A stretch of DNA of 64,000 bases, taken from NCBI GenBank assembly GCA_016785225.1, contig JAFBJZ010000457.1, positions 1,674,001 through 1,738,000 on the forward strand, written 5' to 3'. This document shows positions 39,301 through 52,820 of the stretch, in pieces (the stretch's first letter is position 1; each line of letters opens with the position of its first letter). The notes beneath the pieces were generated by a model, which ran no database searches, was not told where the DNA came from, and saw only the letters and a list, made by a program, of their open reading frames with translations. A program made the translations under genes and the position numbers. The stretch is from Psettodes erumei. Its lineage: Eukaryota; Chordata; Actinopteri; Pleuronectiformes; Psettodidae.

Positions 39301-42167
39301 TTTCCCCACTTATTACCCCACTCCGCTCAGATCTGTGTACCTTCCCTCTCTGCTTGGGATTAAGTCCGACAGCGCTTTGTGTCCACAGCAAAAAGAGCTT
39401 CATCTCTTTGTTAATGCCGTCCCTACTGATTATTTTAGAACTTCACACAAAGTGTTGAACAGAATCTCGATGAGTAAAGGTAAACCTCTTTCGACATCTG
39501 GTGCTACTTTCTTTGTCACTGAAGTCCTGGAAAATTTTGTGCTCGTCAGGGGAGTCTCGCGTCTCTGGAGGAATAAAATAAAAGAGTGAGAGACACACTT
39601 TGACACAAGCAGGAGATGGCATGACCTTTGCACATAACATAGCTGTGAATGTAAATCTCACACAAAGCACGCCAACTCCACTAATTGATGCCTGCAGCAC
39701 AAAATAAAAAAGGAAGAGCTGCTTCTTTGACACCTACATGTGAAGACCGAGTGCCACTCCTGGACGAGTGCAACTCTTTGCACTCTGTCGGCCCCCCATA
39801 CACCCACCCACCCTCCTTTTGCTGAAGGTGGGAGGGGCTTGATGCTCTGAAATCCATTCTGACAGTCCCCGCCTGATTGACAGATTGATAAAGGTTGACT
39901 CTGGCCTGCGCTCGCTGCGGGTGGACGGGCCATTAGCCCCGCCTCCACAGGGCTCCGTGGAGGTTGGCTGTGGGGTTGGGGAGTGGAGAGCCCAGCTCAG
40001 GAAACATTTAGTGCTGGATCTGAATCTGACTATAACTGTTGGTGGTCAGGCAATTAGATAAACACAGTGCAAAACACAGCCTCATGCTGTTCTCAGCCCA
40101 CTCCTGCCTATCTGCCTCAGCACCATACATATGTATGAGCGTAAGCTCGGGAAGAGGGAAGGAGTAGCGAACCACCCACAAGATAGAACTATTTTCATTT
40201 TTGAATCCAGGTTGTCGTAATGGGTTATAAAGCACAGCTACTGCTTGCATTCACTGATGTGCTTTGACCTTTTTCAATATGACGGTATGTGTCATAATAA
40301 TGTCTTAATAGTTGAATTCCCTGCTTTTTTTTAACGTACAAACCTACAGCACCAAAATTGCCTCACCTGCCACATGGGTGCAGCCAGAGTAATTAATTTC
40401 AACCAGCTTCTATGCCCTTAAATACAGAAAATGGGGTAACAAAGATCAACGATTGTTACTTTAATCTCACAAATATGTTGGGGTTTATTTTGTTTTGTTG
40501 TTTTTTTTTAATCAGTGAGCCCAGTGGAGGAAAAGGGATGCATTATTGATCTGGGACTCTAGGACAGCAGCGAATATCCCCGAGGAATAACAAAGTTTGT
40601 TGCAGAGCCAGAAGTTGCAACACTTAACTTTGGTTAACGTCTAGTGTACCAAAAACACTGTTGTGTCTGAGGGATTGCCCCCCAAGACCTGGTGCAACCG
40701 AGCCTCACACCCCGGAACAAACAAATAATTACACAAATAAAGTTGGAGCAATGCAATATCAACAGTTTAGCACTGAAATCCGTGCAGAGGTAAATCTGCA
40801 TACCAGCATATTATCTTAGGATGAAGAGCTCCAAATGCTCTGGATACCAAAACCTCTGAGCCATGAAGATGCTTAAATTGGATTTTATTTTCCACCCATG
40901 CACATCCCTCAATATGCATTATCTGACAAATAAAATATTCAGCCCGATCATCTTTAAGAGAAAAAAAAGGGAGGAAAGGAAAGAAAGGGAAAACAAACAA
41001 TTACAGGTTGCCTCGGGTATCATCTCTTTGAGGGGCATTGAGCCATTAAAGGCGAAAACAAGCTTTAAGGGAGGAAGGAAAAAGGAGCGCTGGCACCGCT
41101 AACAACATCGTCACTCAGCCCACCCGCCCACCTCTCGTCCCCTTTTCACACTCCATTGTCAAAATAACTGTCAGAAGTCTTTCATGCCTCTGAACTGCCA
41201 AAGAAAATGTTGGACTTTGTGGGTGGTGCCGCGCGAGCACATTGTTTGAGAACAGTCAAGATGGAAACAATCTGGCACAGCTGTTCAATTTAGCCATATA
41301 ATTTATTTGATGAAAGGTGCACCGCAGCAAACCCAGGCAACTATTAACAGTGAGACTTCACTTTGGAGCTGACAAACTTCTGTGGCATCCAGCGGCTGAA
41401 TTTTCCATCCATTTTATACCTGAATGGATTTGTTTCCTTACTCTGCTATTGCTCTATTTAGTGTTGATGATTTCCAATGCGTGGGGGAAAAATAGGCCAT
41501 TGGACTCTCTTAATTCACTGCGCACACACCCTGCCCCTGTCAATTAATTGATAGATGCTAGCTCCTTTTTTCCCCCACTCCCCACAAAGCTGCCTGTGTT
41601 TCATTACTCGAGTCGAGTCGAGCGGTGAGTTTTTGACATCAGTGCTGGTTATCTGGAGGCTAATGAATGTGTGTGTGTGTGGGGGGGCACTGCACTGATT
41701 GCCAGAGCATCTGTCGTCGCTACCTGAGGACACTCTGTGGCATGTTCGGTGTGACAATAGATGGGGGGCTAAAAAGCGCCTGCTGCACTGGATGTTGCAT
41801 ATCAGCCACATTCATATTTTTTTCCCTGCAAAATTGCTGCCTTCATTACTGGCCAACTGTTAATTGAATAGCAGACAGATGGAGCCATCTTAATATCAAG
41901 TCTGCACGCGAGAGATCTTGAGACACCCGTTTGTTTCCGTTTCTGCTCGTACCGCTGATTAACGCGCCTCCCTAATGCCGGGCAACTTGAGAGTCTAAGT
42001 ATTTATTGATCCACGGCCATTGCCATCTCCGCGCTGGATCCCAGCAGTACAGTAGCGGGGCCGTGCTGGCGTAAGCGTGGGCCTGCAGCACCCTGCCAGC
42101 AGCACTGAGGCATGTCATTAGAAGCGCCCAATCAAGGCCAGACACAGGACTGCTGCTCAAGTGCCAG
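36371..42167. other. intron interior, nothing assigned
   Basis: A/T-rich stretches (38,800-39,200), a TA run and short purine tracts. There are no coding or RNA genes that I can support. Confidence 0.4.
38950..38966. repeat. (TA)n microsatellite
   Basis: TA run followed by CACACATATG. Confidence 0.9.
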
Positions 42168-42269
42168 AATTGTGGCCAGGGGCGAGAAACACAAACACTG
42201 GTCCGCCAGCAGGTGCAGGTGCAGGAGCGGCGCAGCTCCGGTCAGCCCTGTTCTCTCCGAGCTGGAGGG
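42168..42269 (+). other. candidate in-frame cassette exon of insyn1 (102 nt)
   Basis: Between GTGCCAG (ending 42,167) and a consensus GTGAGT donor (42,270) the sequence is open for exactly 34 codons (NCGQGRETQTLVRQQVQVQE, then a basic/Ser tail). It would slot between the two phase-0 insyn1 exons without breaking the frame. The polypyrimidine tract before the AG is weak, and I know of no INSYN1 isoform with this insert, so it may be chance. Confidence 0.2.
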
Positions 42270-44797
42270 GTGAGTCCAGTTCCTTATTTTTTATTGGTTA
42301 AATTTAGACCGGTGTCCTACGCCGCAGATAGAATACTAATCAGGCCAGCGCAAAAGCTGAAGACGGAGCTGCAAGAGACTACGCTTCCGTATCCCCTCCT
42401 CCATTTCTGCTGCATTAAAGCTCCCAGGCTTTCAGGACACTGTGAGCGAAGTAACCCCCACCATAAGTTTAACCGTAGCCCGGAGACATATTGACTACTC
42501 CTCACACAATTATGAGCAGCATTTGAAACACCCAAAGCATTTTAGTGACACATTAAAGCCGCTTAATGGGATGCTTATTTTCACCACCAGACTATCCAAA
42601 TAAAGAGTGAACCATTAAATGAATATTTCATATGCATTTTTGATGGGATCCATCAGAGTCTGCAAACATTACCTGTTATTTACTGCCCTGCTCGCGTACT
42701 CTGATTTCACTCCACTTTGCATTAGAGAGAGAGTGAATACTTTTGTGGCCCAATCAGTCATTTTCTTTGACTATATAAATTATTGAGTGGGTACAGTATA
42801 TCCACATACATAATTGAAGAGTTGGAGTTGTAGAGGGAAAATCAGCACTTTATGTTTCTTGAATCGATCACATTTCAGGATCTAGGTCGTGCCGCTCCAA
42901 TATTTCCCAGCGTTGCTCACGTGGACAAACTTTTCGCAAAGCTATAAGACAGACTTTACTTGTGAACTAATGGGTGCCCCTGCTTTAAACAGCTTGTCAT
43001 TCAGACATAAAATATTGCAATATAACATGGATAATTCATGCTACCTTAAGTGCTTGCATTGGAAGCCTTCCTGGTTACTTATGAGGCAATATGTCGATGG
43101 GGCTTTTACTGCTCGTTTCTGATCGATAACATGACTCTACTCTAAAGGCTACAGGAAAAGCTTGGGTAACATTTGTGGCTGACCGAGCAACCAACCACCT
43201 TCTCGCTCCCTCTCCCCTTTTTCTTTTTTTTTTTCTTCCTCTGGAAATGAGAGCGGATGCCAAATGAAACCATTAAGCAGAGCAGTGCTGAAATAAGAAA
43301 TAGCTGTAACCGGGACACACTGGGTGAATATTTAGAGCAATGTACATATTTTAGCATGCCATTTCATGTCATGTCATTCCAGGTCAAAGCAGATTACGCC
43401 TGTCCCTGCGTTGATTTAACTCTAGGTCTGAGAGCAGGAGAATGCCAAGCGAGCAGTTGACAGTTTTTGTTGTTTTTTTAGAGTCAGGGCATGGGTTATC
43501 GAAGAGCGTGGTCCCTGCCTCCCCCTGCCGATTTCTCGCCATCCCCGTCTTTCTTTTTATCATGCTCACTTAGTCCTTGAACTCCCCTGAGTCAATAGAG
43601 ACACTCCACTCTGGGGTCTAAAGTCAGGGAGACGGCGCCCACGTGTCAGCACCGCGCTCGCTCCGGCCTTGGAGGGAGAGAGAGGGGTTGTGAAGGTTAG
43701 AATTAGGGCGAGGCGAGGGAGCTGAAGCCGGAGAAGGAGGGAGATTCAGGGTGCTTCATCATCTCCAGTGACAACTGCACACGGAGGGAAGCAAAGAACA
43801 CGTCCACTTACAATCTGCAACCTTATCCAGCGGGCTGCCAGCTCGCGGTCACCTCGCAGAGCGTCTGGCCAAGCCCATCTATTAACCCGGAACAGCTGAC
43901 CACTTTCCAGCTTCAGCGGCTACGCTTTTAACTGTGCTCGCGTTCTGGCGGGTGAGGGTGGGGGTGAGGTCATTACCACAGAGTGTCCTCTCACAGGGTC
44001 ACCGCTTAAAAGATATAGTATGACAACCTCCCCTACACAGAAAACTTGCAGTTGTTAAAATGCCATATTTTTTGTACAAAAATAATTGAAAAGCAAAAGT
44101 ATACTTAAAAAATTAATAACATTCTCCCCCCCCATGACACACACAAACACACCTCAACTGCTGAATCCTGTCGATGCTGCAGAATGCTCCTGCATCTCCA
44201 TAATACAACAAAACTAATTTACCTGTCTCCTGCTGTTCTTGAGTCCTGAGATGAAAATATTCATTGCTGTTGTCCCGAGCACAGCATAATCATCTAGGAT
44301 TTATGTTTCTGGCTTGTATCAAAATTAATTGTGCATGGAGTGAGGAGGGTCGAGCGAATACCTCATAGAATTGGATTTCACCATGTCATCACAGAGTTGC
44401 ATAAAGGGGGGAAAAACCCTATATTCCTTGTTTTCCTCTATTTCATCCCAACAAAGTCCATGGAGCCGCTGCTTCCACTCCAATATGGAATGCAGTGATA
44501 TGGTGCAGCATTACATATTAGCTAATTTCCAGGCTTGTCAGCGTGGTCTGCTGATGGATGGTATGCATGGCATTTACATTGAAATGGCTACATGAGCCAA
44601 CATATGATGAGACTACAGCCTCGGGATTATCCCAAGGCTTTGAAGTTTTGTGTTGGTGCAGTGGTTACACGTGCCTGCACACTAGAGCCACTTGTCTGGA
44701 GTTATTATCCTTTTTAAGAGATGGTGAAAAGTGAATATTCCATAGTATCTCAAATACAATCACAGTTAAAGCCAGGAGCAAGCGGGACATGCAGTCA

Positions 44798-44856
44798 GGT
44801 TCTTGAGGACGTTTCACTTCTCAATCACGAGGCTTCAGAGCTGAAGAAGCCCGGTG
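44798..44856 (-). repeat. short fragment of a palindromic teleost repeat (GTGAAACGTC core)
   Basis: On the minus strand this reads GGCTTCTTCAGCTC, then GATTGAGAAGTGAAACGTCC and TCAAGAACC. The word order (GAAGAAGC, then TGAGAAGTGAAACGTC) matches a repeat widely seen in fish and amphibian genomes, possibly linked to Penelope-like elements. Only about 60 bases are recognisable. It shares its GAGCTGAAGAAGCC core with the inverted repeat at 61,672-61,749. Confidence 0.5.
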
Positions 44857-45929
44857 TGCGGAGGGATGGTACGCAGCACCCTCCGGGTAACTATGACCTG
44901 GATGAATGAGAGTCTCCACAGACATTTTTCAGAAGAGATGTTAAGAAGCTTGGAGGTTTTTAGGTTTGGATTTTTTTTGGTGACAGCTACTGTTGTCATA
45001 CACCAATGCGAATCTACAGGGACTTCTTCGTAAGACACTTCTCCACTGGATCCAACATTCTGCCATGATGCTGAGGGCTCCGGCAAATCCTTGGAAACAC
45101 TCTCCGCCGTCTTTGTGAATTATGATTATCACCCTATTTTGATGAATTACATAATTCTTTTAGTAACACTCATTTATTGCCATATAATTAGAGCCTCGTG
45201 TCTCGAATGAAAGCCTGAGCTTCAGTGTGATGGAGCCTGTAGTGATTTAGTGCATCTCCGGAGCACTATTACAGCACTAAAGCTAACGATGAACTATGTC
45301 TTAACACAGTTCATAAGGCAAATTACTTATTGCTTTGACATAATAACAGCTTCGTAACCTTATCTGGAAGGATGTTAAGTTGTCACAAGCACGCATGATA
45401 TTCACATTGAAACTGCTCTATATGGTGTAATTTGAAGTATAATTTTTGGAATGTTGGCTAATGGTAGAGCTGCATTTGAGGCGCTGCAGGCTCAGTGCCA
45501 TTCTCAAAGGTGTAAGCAAAGTCATCCAACAAGTGGTGTTAAGGAACAACCGTGCTCACTGCACTGTTCGGTATTCGGCGCTTCGGGGTCAGAAGCTGTA
45601 GATTGGTGTCAACCATCCAAACTGAGCAACAAAATTACCACCCACCAGAACAACACATACACGCATTTTTCTGAACCAACGCCCCTTTCGACAGCATAAC
45701 ATAAATTGTGTTTGCCTTCCAAAACAAACAGCAGCTGGAGAAATACATTTGTGATCAGACAGGGCTAAAGTTTCTGCATTATACAAATAAATTGGTTAGG
45801 GTTAGAGAACATAATGGTACTTTGTGAAGGCTAGCAAAACTTCATATATGGGTTGAAATTACTACTATGTTAAGGTTAGGTGAGCTTCTTCATTGTGGTT
45901 ACAATAATAACAAAGCTGCTGTGCTACTA

Positions 45930-46374
45930 GTCTCGTCTGTGACCTTTGGATAGTGACCGAGAGAACGAGATCTCAGATACAAGCTGCTGAAATGTGTTTC
46001 CTACGTAGGGTGGCTGGGCTTGCTAAGCCTTGGAGATAGGGTGTGTAGCTTGAACATGCAGGACGGGCTCGGATTAGAGCTGCTGCTCCTTTGTGTCAAA
46101 AGGAGCCAGTCGAGGTGGTTCGGGCATTTGATCAGGAGGCCTCCTGGGTGCCTCCCTTGGGAGGTATACCAGGAGTGGCCAACTGGGAAGAGGCCCAGTT
46201 GTAGACCCAGAACTCACTGGAGGGACTATATATCACATCTGGCTTGGGCACACCTCGCGGCCACCCAGGAGGAGCTAGACAATGTTGCTGGGGAGAAGGA
46301 TGTCTGGTATACCCTGTTCACCCTGCTGCCCCCGCGACCGGGCACTAGATAAGCTGAAGTAAATGAATGGATGG
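45930..46374 (+). mobile_element. LINE 3' fragment (C-terminal end of reverse transcriptase ORF2)
   Basis: This is the 3' terminal piece of a teleost non-LTR retrotransposon. Coding similarity starts in one frame at 45,953 (VTERTRSQIQAAEMCFLRRV) and shifts frame near 46,018-46,035. It then continues through WFGHLIRRPPG, a proline/arginine block, HWRDYISHLAW and LLPPRPGTR to a stop at about 46,352. The 3' end runs into a short GAATGGATGG tail, typical of this family. The frameshift and 5' truncation make it inactive. It sits in the insyn1 intron in sense orientation. I recognise the family pattern but cannot give a clade without a repeat library. Confidence 0.8.
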
Positions 46375-48468
46375 TTCAGGTTATGTTTGATTGTGGTTTA
46401 AAGAAACCCATGTTGACTGGTGGTAGGAAGCAGGAAAAGCCAAAAGGGTCCAAAGTTTCATTGAATCGTCCATCCGTCAACCTTAAACCCATCCCTCTGT
46501 GGACTTTGATGCTCGGTCATAATTACTGGATCATCAGAGGGCTTTGTCACTTGAACATAAACATATCTCATTATGTGGCACCTGCCGAACTGATATTGAT
46601 TTTATTGTACTTGGGAGGTCAGTCTCACACTGACACTGGAAAAGCAGAGAGGGTTAAGGGTTCAAACTATACAGATTTTCTGGCCTATTTTTTGAAACGT
46701 TCTTGAATACCTCATAAATTTGCACTCTACAGTGTTGTACACAGGTCATATTTCGATGTCGCCTGTAAAAGACAAGCTTAAACAAAGCTAGTGCCATGAT
46801 AGTAGGGTCCCATCATGAGAAGAGAGGCCCAGTCATCATCAAGGGCTGGAGTGCATGGAGATAAAAGAGTGGAAATAGGAGACTGTGCCACATTCATAGG
46901 CCCAGAAAAAGGGAGGGGTTGACAGTAAACCCTGCAAATCCATTTGGTTTTTCAGACATGGAAGGAGAACGGAACTGACAATAGCTTGAGGGGCCAGTGC
47001 TCCATGGAGTGAATACCAGAGCGGAGGAGAGGAAAAATAAATAAAGAATGTGTCACCTAGTGGGAGGAGGCACCGAGGCAGGATCTGTCAGAACTCTGCT
47101 GCTGTCTGCAGATTAGATCTGGGGCTATTTAAAGGGAGAGCACGCCAAAGCCCCCCGACGCCAGTGTCCACACAGCACTCGCCGCCACTCTGACATCATT
47201 GGCAGCCATCACCTCGTGACAAAAAATGATGAAGCACAAATGATGGCGACAAAGGGGAGAGGGGCACTGTCCTCCACCGTGACTGACTCCATCACGTTGC
47301 ATCACGTTCCCTGTATTTGTGTAGATTCACCATATAAAAGCCAAGGTCACGCGTGGGGGGGTTGCCTGATGATGTCAGAGATGCAGTCGGAGCTGCCGTC
47401 CACATTTTTAACCGTTATTGTCGGCCTCTGAATAAAACGCTATAACCCTGAGGTTGGACGTACAAGCTACCATCGGAATAATCACTGTTTCCCATCAGGA
47501 TGAAGGCAGCAGGAGCCAGTCTGGCAGTCAGACGTGTGTGTCGTACATGAATCCGTTATGTGTGTTTTTATTTGAGGGGGGAAAAAAAGAGCTCGTGGTT
47601 GATGCATGTGTTTGCGTGGGTGTATGAGTATCTGCCAGGAGATATGAGATAGGCTGCGTGTGTGCGGGAGTGTGCGTGCCTGTACTGTAGTTCTGCAGGT
47701 ACCTATTGGGGGCGTGTGAGCTCTTGCGTGAGTGCATGTTGTCTGTGCGAGTATTCTGTCCTCCCACAGCAGATTGATTAGATAGGGCGCCGTTGGCGAG
47801 GCCCCGCTGTGTGTTTGGTCGCATCACTCTGACTGTCAGCGCTGTTTCTCTTCACAAATAAAGCAACATTAGCCCAGTCATGTTTGCCTCCCAAACATGA
47901 GCCAAGGATGATGAAGCTATGTGCACTACCAAACTGCAAGGCCTCATTTACCCCGTGATATCTTCCCCCTTCCCCGCTCCCGCTTGTTCTTGCACTCCTG
48001 TCTCGCTCTCTTCCTCCAGGCTGCAGCAGACTGACTCTCTGCTACAGACTGAGTCATTCTCAGCCAGTCAGTTATCTCTCCATCCAGCCCTCAGATTTCA
48101 CCACTCCCTTTGTTGTCATCAATCAAATCTCGGCTGCCAGAGAGAGAGAGGGAGAAACCCGGAAAGGTGTCAAAACAGTGCCCAACTAAGGACTTGCGCT
48201 TGTAGTTTGGCGCCGCATTTACGCATGGACAGAGAATCCATGGATTATTAATGCAGCCCCTTTTCAAATGTTTCCAGGAATCTTGTAAAATGCTGTGTGA
48301 AAAGCAAGGGGCTTGCATCAGAGGGTGCCTTAGTGAACACTGGTTATTGCATCACGCCGACGTGCAAACGGGCGCCACAGACAGTTTGAAGGATTAGCTG
48401 GGAGGGGAGAGGGTCACAGAAAAGTGCAGGTGAAGAGAAAGAAGCGCGGGAAGCTCCGTCGCCGAGAT

Positions 48469-48482
48469 CCCACAGATGGCGC
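48469..48482 (+). promoter_or_regulatory. possible CTCF binding site in the insyn1 intron
   Basis: CCCACAGATGGCGC fits the CTCF core at 12 of 14 positions, including an intact AGATGGCGC half. It lies in a short CpG-rich patch (48,440-48,495). It is weaker than the 14,403 site. Confidence 0.35.
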
Positions 48483-49551
48483 GGCGAAGCATCCGTACCT
48501 CTACCTGCTAATTACATGCTGCGCCTGACTTCACACTTTCTCTTCCCTACCAATGGCAACTTTATTGAAAAGATGAATATGCCTTACATGGAACAATACA
48601 TCTCCATTCTTCACGCCTTCCAATTTGTGTCAACAGCACAGTACAATGGGCCCACTGTTTATGGACTGGCAATTTAATGCATGAAAGCGAGAGATGAAGT
48701 GAGAGGAGAAAAGGATGGAAAATTGCCTCTCCTGTCCTTCACCTTCACTGTACATTGCTTATTTGTCTGTGGTAATTGGTCCTTTTAATGTTCCCGGAGA
48801 CTGCAGGTAGAGAGACTCACTATTTTACGTGCCCTTTCTCACAAGACAGTAGAGCAGACTTTGGCAGATGGGAAAAATCTGATGGATGGATGACGCATTA
48901 TACAATGGACTGTATTCCTGGTTGGCCACCATTGACTTCTCATTTACATTGACTATACAGTGCACAAGCCTGACAACCCAGATTCATCCATTCTGAAGTC
49001 TGGCTTATTTTCTCATCAGTGGGCAAGTATTTGAAATGCAAATGACCTGAGTTAACCATTATATATATATTGGCAGTGTTCCTTCATGTGAACAATCCCA
49101 ACCCTGTACACTACAGTGGGGAAAAGAACTATCAAGAATGAGTCCAGAAAATAGCAGAAAAAATATTAATAGTGCAATAAAATACTGCCCTAGTTAAATA
49201 ATTTTTCCCCCCCTCTCACTTTGGTGAGATTTGTTTACCGGCTCCTCTTGCCGGAAGGGCTTGTGTGATTGAGGTAGTGCTTCTCCACACACCACCATGT
49301 TTCCCTGCCAACTCTGCAACCTATAATTATCAACACACACACACGCAAATCAAGAGAATCGTTTGGGAGGAAAATATGCTGTGGTGTTGCTCCGAGGGAA
49401 ACATATATGTATTCTCTGCAGATTTCAGCAAAGTAATCAATATGTTTTTGAGTTTGTGATTAATATTTCAATACGTAATTAAACGGGGTGATCCATGCGC
49501 ATTGACTAATTGTTCTCGCAATGAGACGGCTGATGAAATCTATCCCTAAAC

Positions 49552-49586
49552 AAGAGAGAGAGACAGAGAGAGACAGAGAAAGAGAC

Positions 49587-49618
<32 letters not shown>

Positions 49619-49619
49619 G
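49552..49619. repeat. interrupted (GA)n microsatellite
   Basis: About 68 bases of GA with ACAGAG and AAAGAG interruptions. The low-complexity Leu/Ser open frame opposite it is an artefact. Confidence 0.95.
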
Positions 49620-52600
49620 CTGCAGGTCCCTGACGGGAAGCCTGGATTTTGATGACAAATTTTATATTCAATTGTGTTAAAGATCAATCTTGCTCTAATC
49701 TTGGATACGGCACATAAATAGAAAGAGGATAAGTTCAACCCACAAAAAAAATACAGGAGAATTGTGTGTGGATGCAGAGAGAACATCTATTAGTGAAGCA
49801 GTGTTTGTGCAGTCCTCACTTAAGTTTAATTACAAGTGACATTTTAGCATTGCAGTCAAAGCTCCACACTGCTGCGAGGGTCCTTATAGCGTCCAAAAGA
49901 TAGTCACTGTGGACCTTATCAAAATGCAGCAAATGTCCGATGAGCTTGCGAGCGCACGTCTGTGCTCTGCGTTTGGGCTCTCGATATCATTCCTTCGCTG
50001 GGTAATGCTTGCTCGATAACATAATACCAATGATCAGAATGCAGCCAACTCCCTGCAGAGATGAGACACTAATTGCTTTATTGATAACGCTCGCAGCCCA
50101 CCAGTGGTTGACAGCTGACATACCACATTGACACAAATTCTGTTTTATCCAACCTGGAATACGCAAAGTTTAGATCACACCCCGTACCCTCACCATCTGC
50201 CCCCACCAGCCACTGCAGTAAGTTGTTTTTTTTTACCCAGTACTTATGCTGCTGCTTCATAGCTCATCTCGCTATTTACTTTAACACAGCCGAGCTAAAA
50301 ATAGGGTTGAGAAAAGAAGAAGAGTTTAGAAGATGACAAAGAAGGTCGTTGCTGGCCTCACTATCTCCGCAAGGTCTGGCAAGGAGCCAGCCGATTGTTC
50401 ATTTCTATTGTTAGCCACGGCAGACTGTTAGGAAGATGTTATCCACACATTACAGGGAGATGTGTTGACATCTGTCACCCCAATGATTGATTGCCTGGAG
50501 GAGAATCTTCAGTTTGCTAGATTTTGGTTGCCGTTTTTACAAGATGCAGTGTGTGGGTGGGTGGACAGGACAGCATCTATAAATAGAGGAGCTGGTGATG
50601 GTGAGGGGAGTGATGGAGGCAGGTACGTGTGGCAGCCAGATGGTGCCTTGTGGGGAATGTCTCCCAGTGATTTTGTTTGCAAATAGGTCTCTGTAAAGTC
50701 GCCGGCTCCTCTCCTCCAACTTGCCTGCTGTTAGAGGCAGAGCTTTAGGAACTGCCATATCTGATAAAGGTGCTGCAGACTCAAAGATGTCCTGCCGCTC
50801 GCGGGAGAGAGAGTGAAAGTGACGCACTGTGACAGGTTTTGTCACTCTCTGAGGCGACCGCCCTGCAGATTGTCACAGATAGAAACGGCAGAACCCTGGA
50901 AGCAATGACAAATTGTTTTGAGAGAAAGAAGTAGGAGAGCGAGACATGCCAATATCCGTGGCCTACTTCAGCAGGAGGGGAGCGAGCCATCACTCAAGAT
51001 CTCTGTTTTCACTTCCCATCACCGTACGTGTTGGGGTCATGACCCTTTCGCAGATGGGGTTCTCTCTGCAGAGAGAAATGACTGAAAATCAGGAAAATGT
51101 TTGTAATATATTAAGAGCTAATTATTTAGCTCAATTATGTTCCCAGCACCCAACATAATCTGACATTTAACTGAAGTACTTATATGTTCCCTAAAGTATT
51201 TCACATAGATTTGATTTCCTATAAATGATGACGTTTTCTGTACCAAAATGCATACGTAAAATCAATAATATTCCCTCCCGCTGATTCTGTAAGTACTGAT
51301 GTGTGCAGCTTGATGGCAACATCAGTGCATATGCATGTGCACATGAACAATCCTATTAAAAGAAAATAGAAGTCAAGACTCTCGTTATGTCATTAAGAGA
51401 ACAATCCTCGATCTGCTCCACTGAGTAAGCGCAAGAATGACACTGTGAACACAGTAACAGAAGCCAGGGTGATTTCACGGAGATATGGGCACATTTTCTG
51501 GTTCGTAACTGCTAGCACCACACCAAATAAAGCTCATTTGGGTGTAAAAGCTCAAACAAACACTTTACGAGAACACAAATTCAATCTCCAATTATTTTTT
51601 AATAGAGCAGCTACAGGTTGTTTTTTTTATCTCTTGAAGTCTTTAGTACTTACAGTTTTCTTGTACTCCCATCTGTACCAAGGGAGAAACTGGCTTATGA
51701 TAAAAAAAAAGACTTACTTCACAGGACTTGAGGATGACAAATTAACTGTGGAAGTTTACATGCACACAACAAAGGGTGTCTTTGTGAGGCAGCATCAGCA
51801 TTTTCTTTTGTTTTCATGTTTGGAAGATTAGTACGAGCTCACTGGCACCGTAAGTCAGTAACACCTAATAACGCATCAAGGCAAATGGGGCCCTATCATA
51901 GCATATCTGTTACCACGCTAAGGTAAAAGTGTGGCTATTTTAAAACGGCACACTCCTCCAGACAGTGAGTCACAGTCACAGGCCTGAGGGTGAAAATGCT
52001 TTGTTGATGAGAGGTCAGGAGTGGACCTGCTCAAGCTAACAGAGTGGCCACAAGTGAGTGTTTGGTTCAACGGCAGCATGAAAAGAAGCAGCTAAGAATA
52101 AACGTATCATCGAGCCCTGGAAGGGTTACAATGGTCGTAAATCATGCCAGGTTCAACTCGTGATGCCCAACTGCAAGATTAGGCCTCTCTAGGCTCCTGA
52201 TCAGCAAACCATTTACCACAGCTACAAGAATCTCAGGGTGTGTTGTGACATGGAGATAGAGGGTCACTGTCACTGTAAACGATGACGGCCGATGCGCTGG
52301 CATAAAACATTTCTCTCGGTGCATGCTGTAATAGCTGCCTTACTAACAGCTGAGGATTTTTTTTCTGCAATACCACAAAGTATTATGCAACCTCACCACT
52401 GACCAGATGCATCCCTTCACTGCACCATCTGACTGAGTGTGCATCATTTCCAGATTATTCCAGGTGAGCGGGGAGGGAGGGGAGACTGTAGGGATTTGTC
52501 CACAAGTCTGTTTCAGCCCATGTATCATTCATATTATCAACATTCCCCTATCCTTCATAGCAACATACAGCACGTCATCCGTCTGCTGACGTGTTGAGGC

Positions 52601-52803
52601 TCCTAAGGAACAATGCTGCAGCGAACATCGGCCCGGCTGATCATTACCACAGAGAGCCAATTTGTCTGAAGGTACAAAGCAAAGGCAAAGAAGATAGAGC
52701 AGAAATGAAAGTATCTATAAATGAATTTCTGAGGTTTACCGCCGCCACCATAAAGCAGCAGAGAGAAGTTTAAAATAAAAATAAAAATTGCATAAATATA
52801 TAT

Positions 52804-52820
52804 CCCCCCCCCCCCCCCCC
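52804..52820. repeat. poly(C) run
   Basis: Seventeen C residues. The exact length is uncertain, as for any long homopolymer. Confidence 0.9.

Noticed and set aside
44650..44705. tRNA-derived SINE head (GGTGCAGTGGTTA)
   Set aside because: Only a short word resembles the box A region of fish SINEs. No box B (GTTCGAATCC type) or tail follows.
49100..49200. Tc1-like terminal inverted repeat (TACAGTGGGGAAAAGAACTA)
   Set aside because: The opposite end and any TA-flanked partner repeat could not be found nearby.
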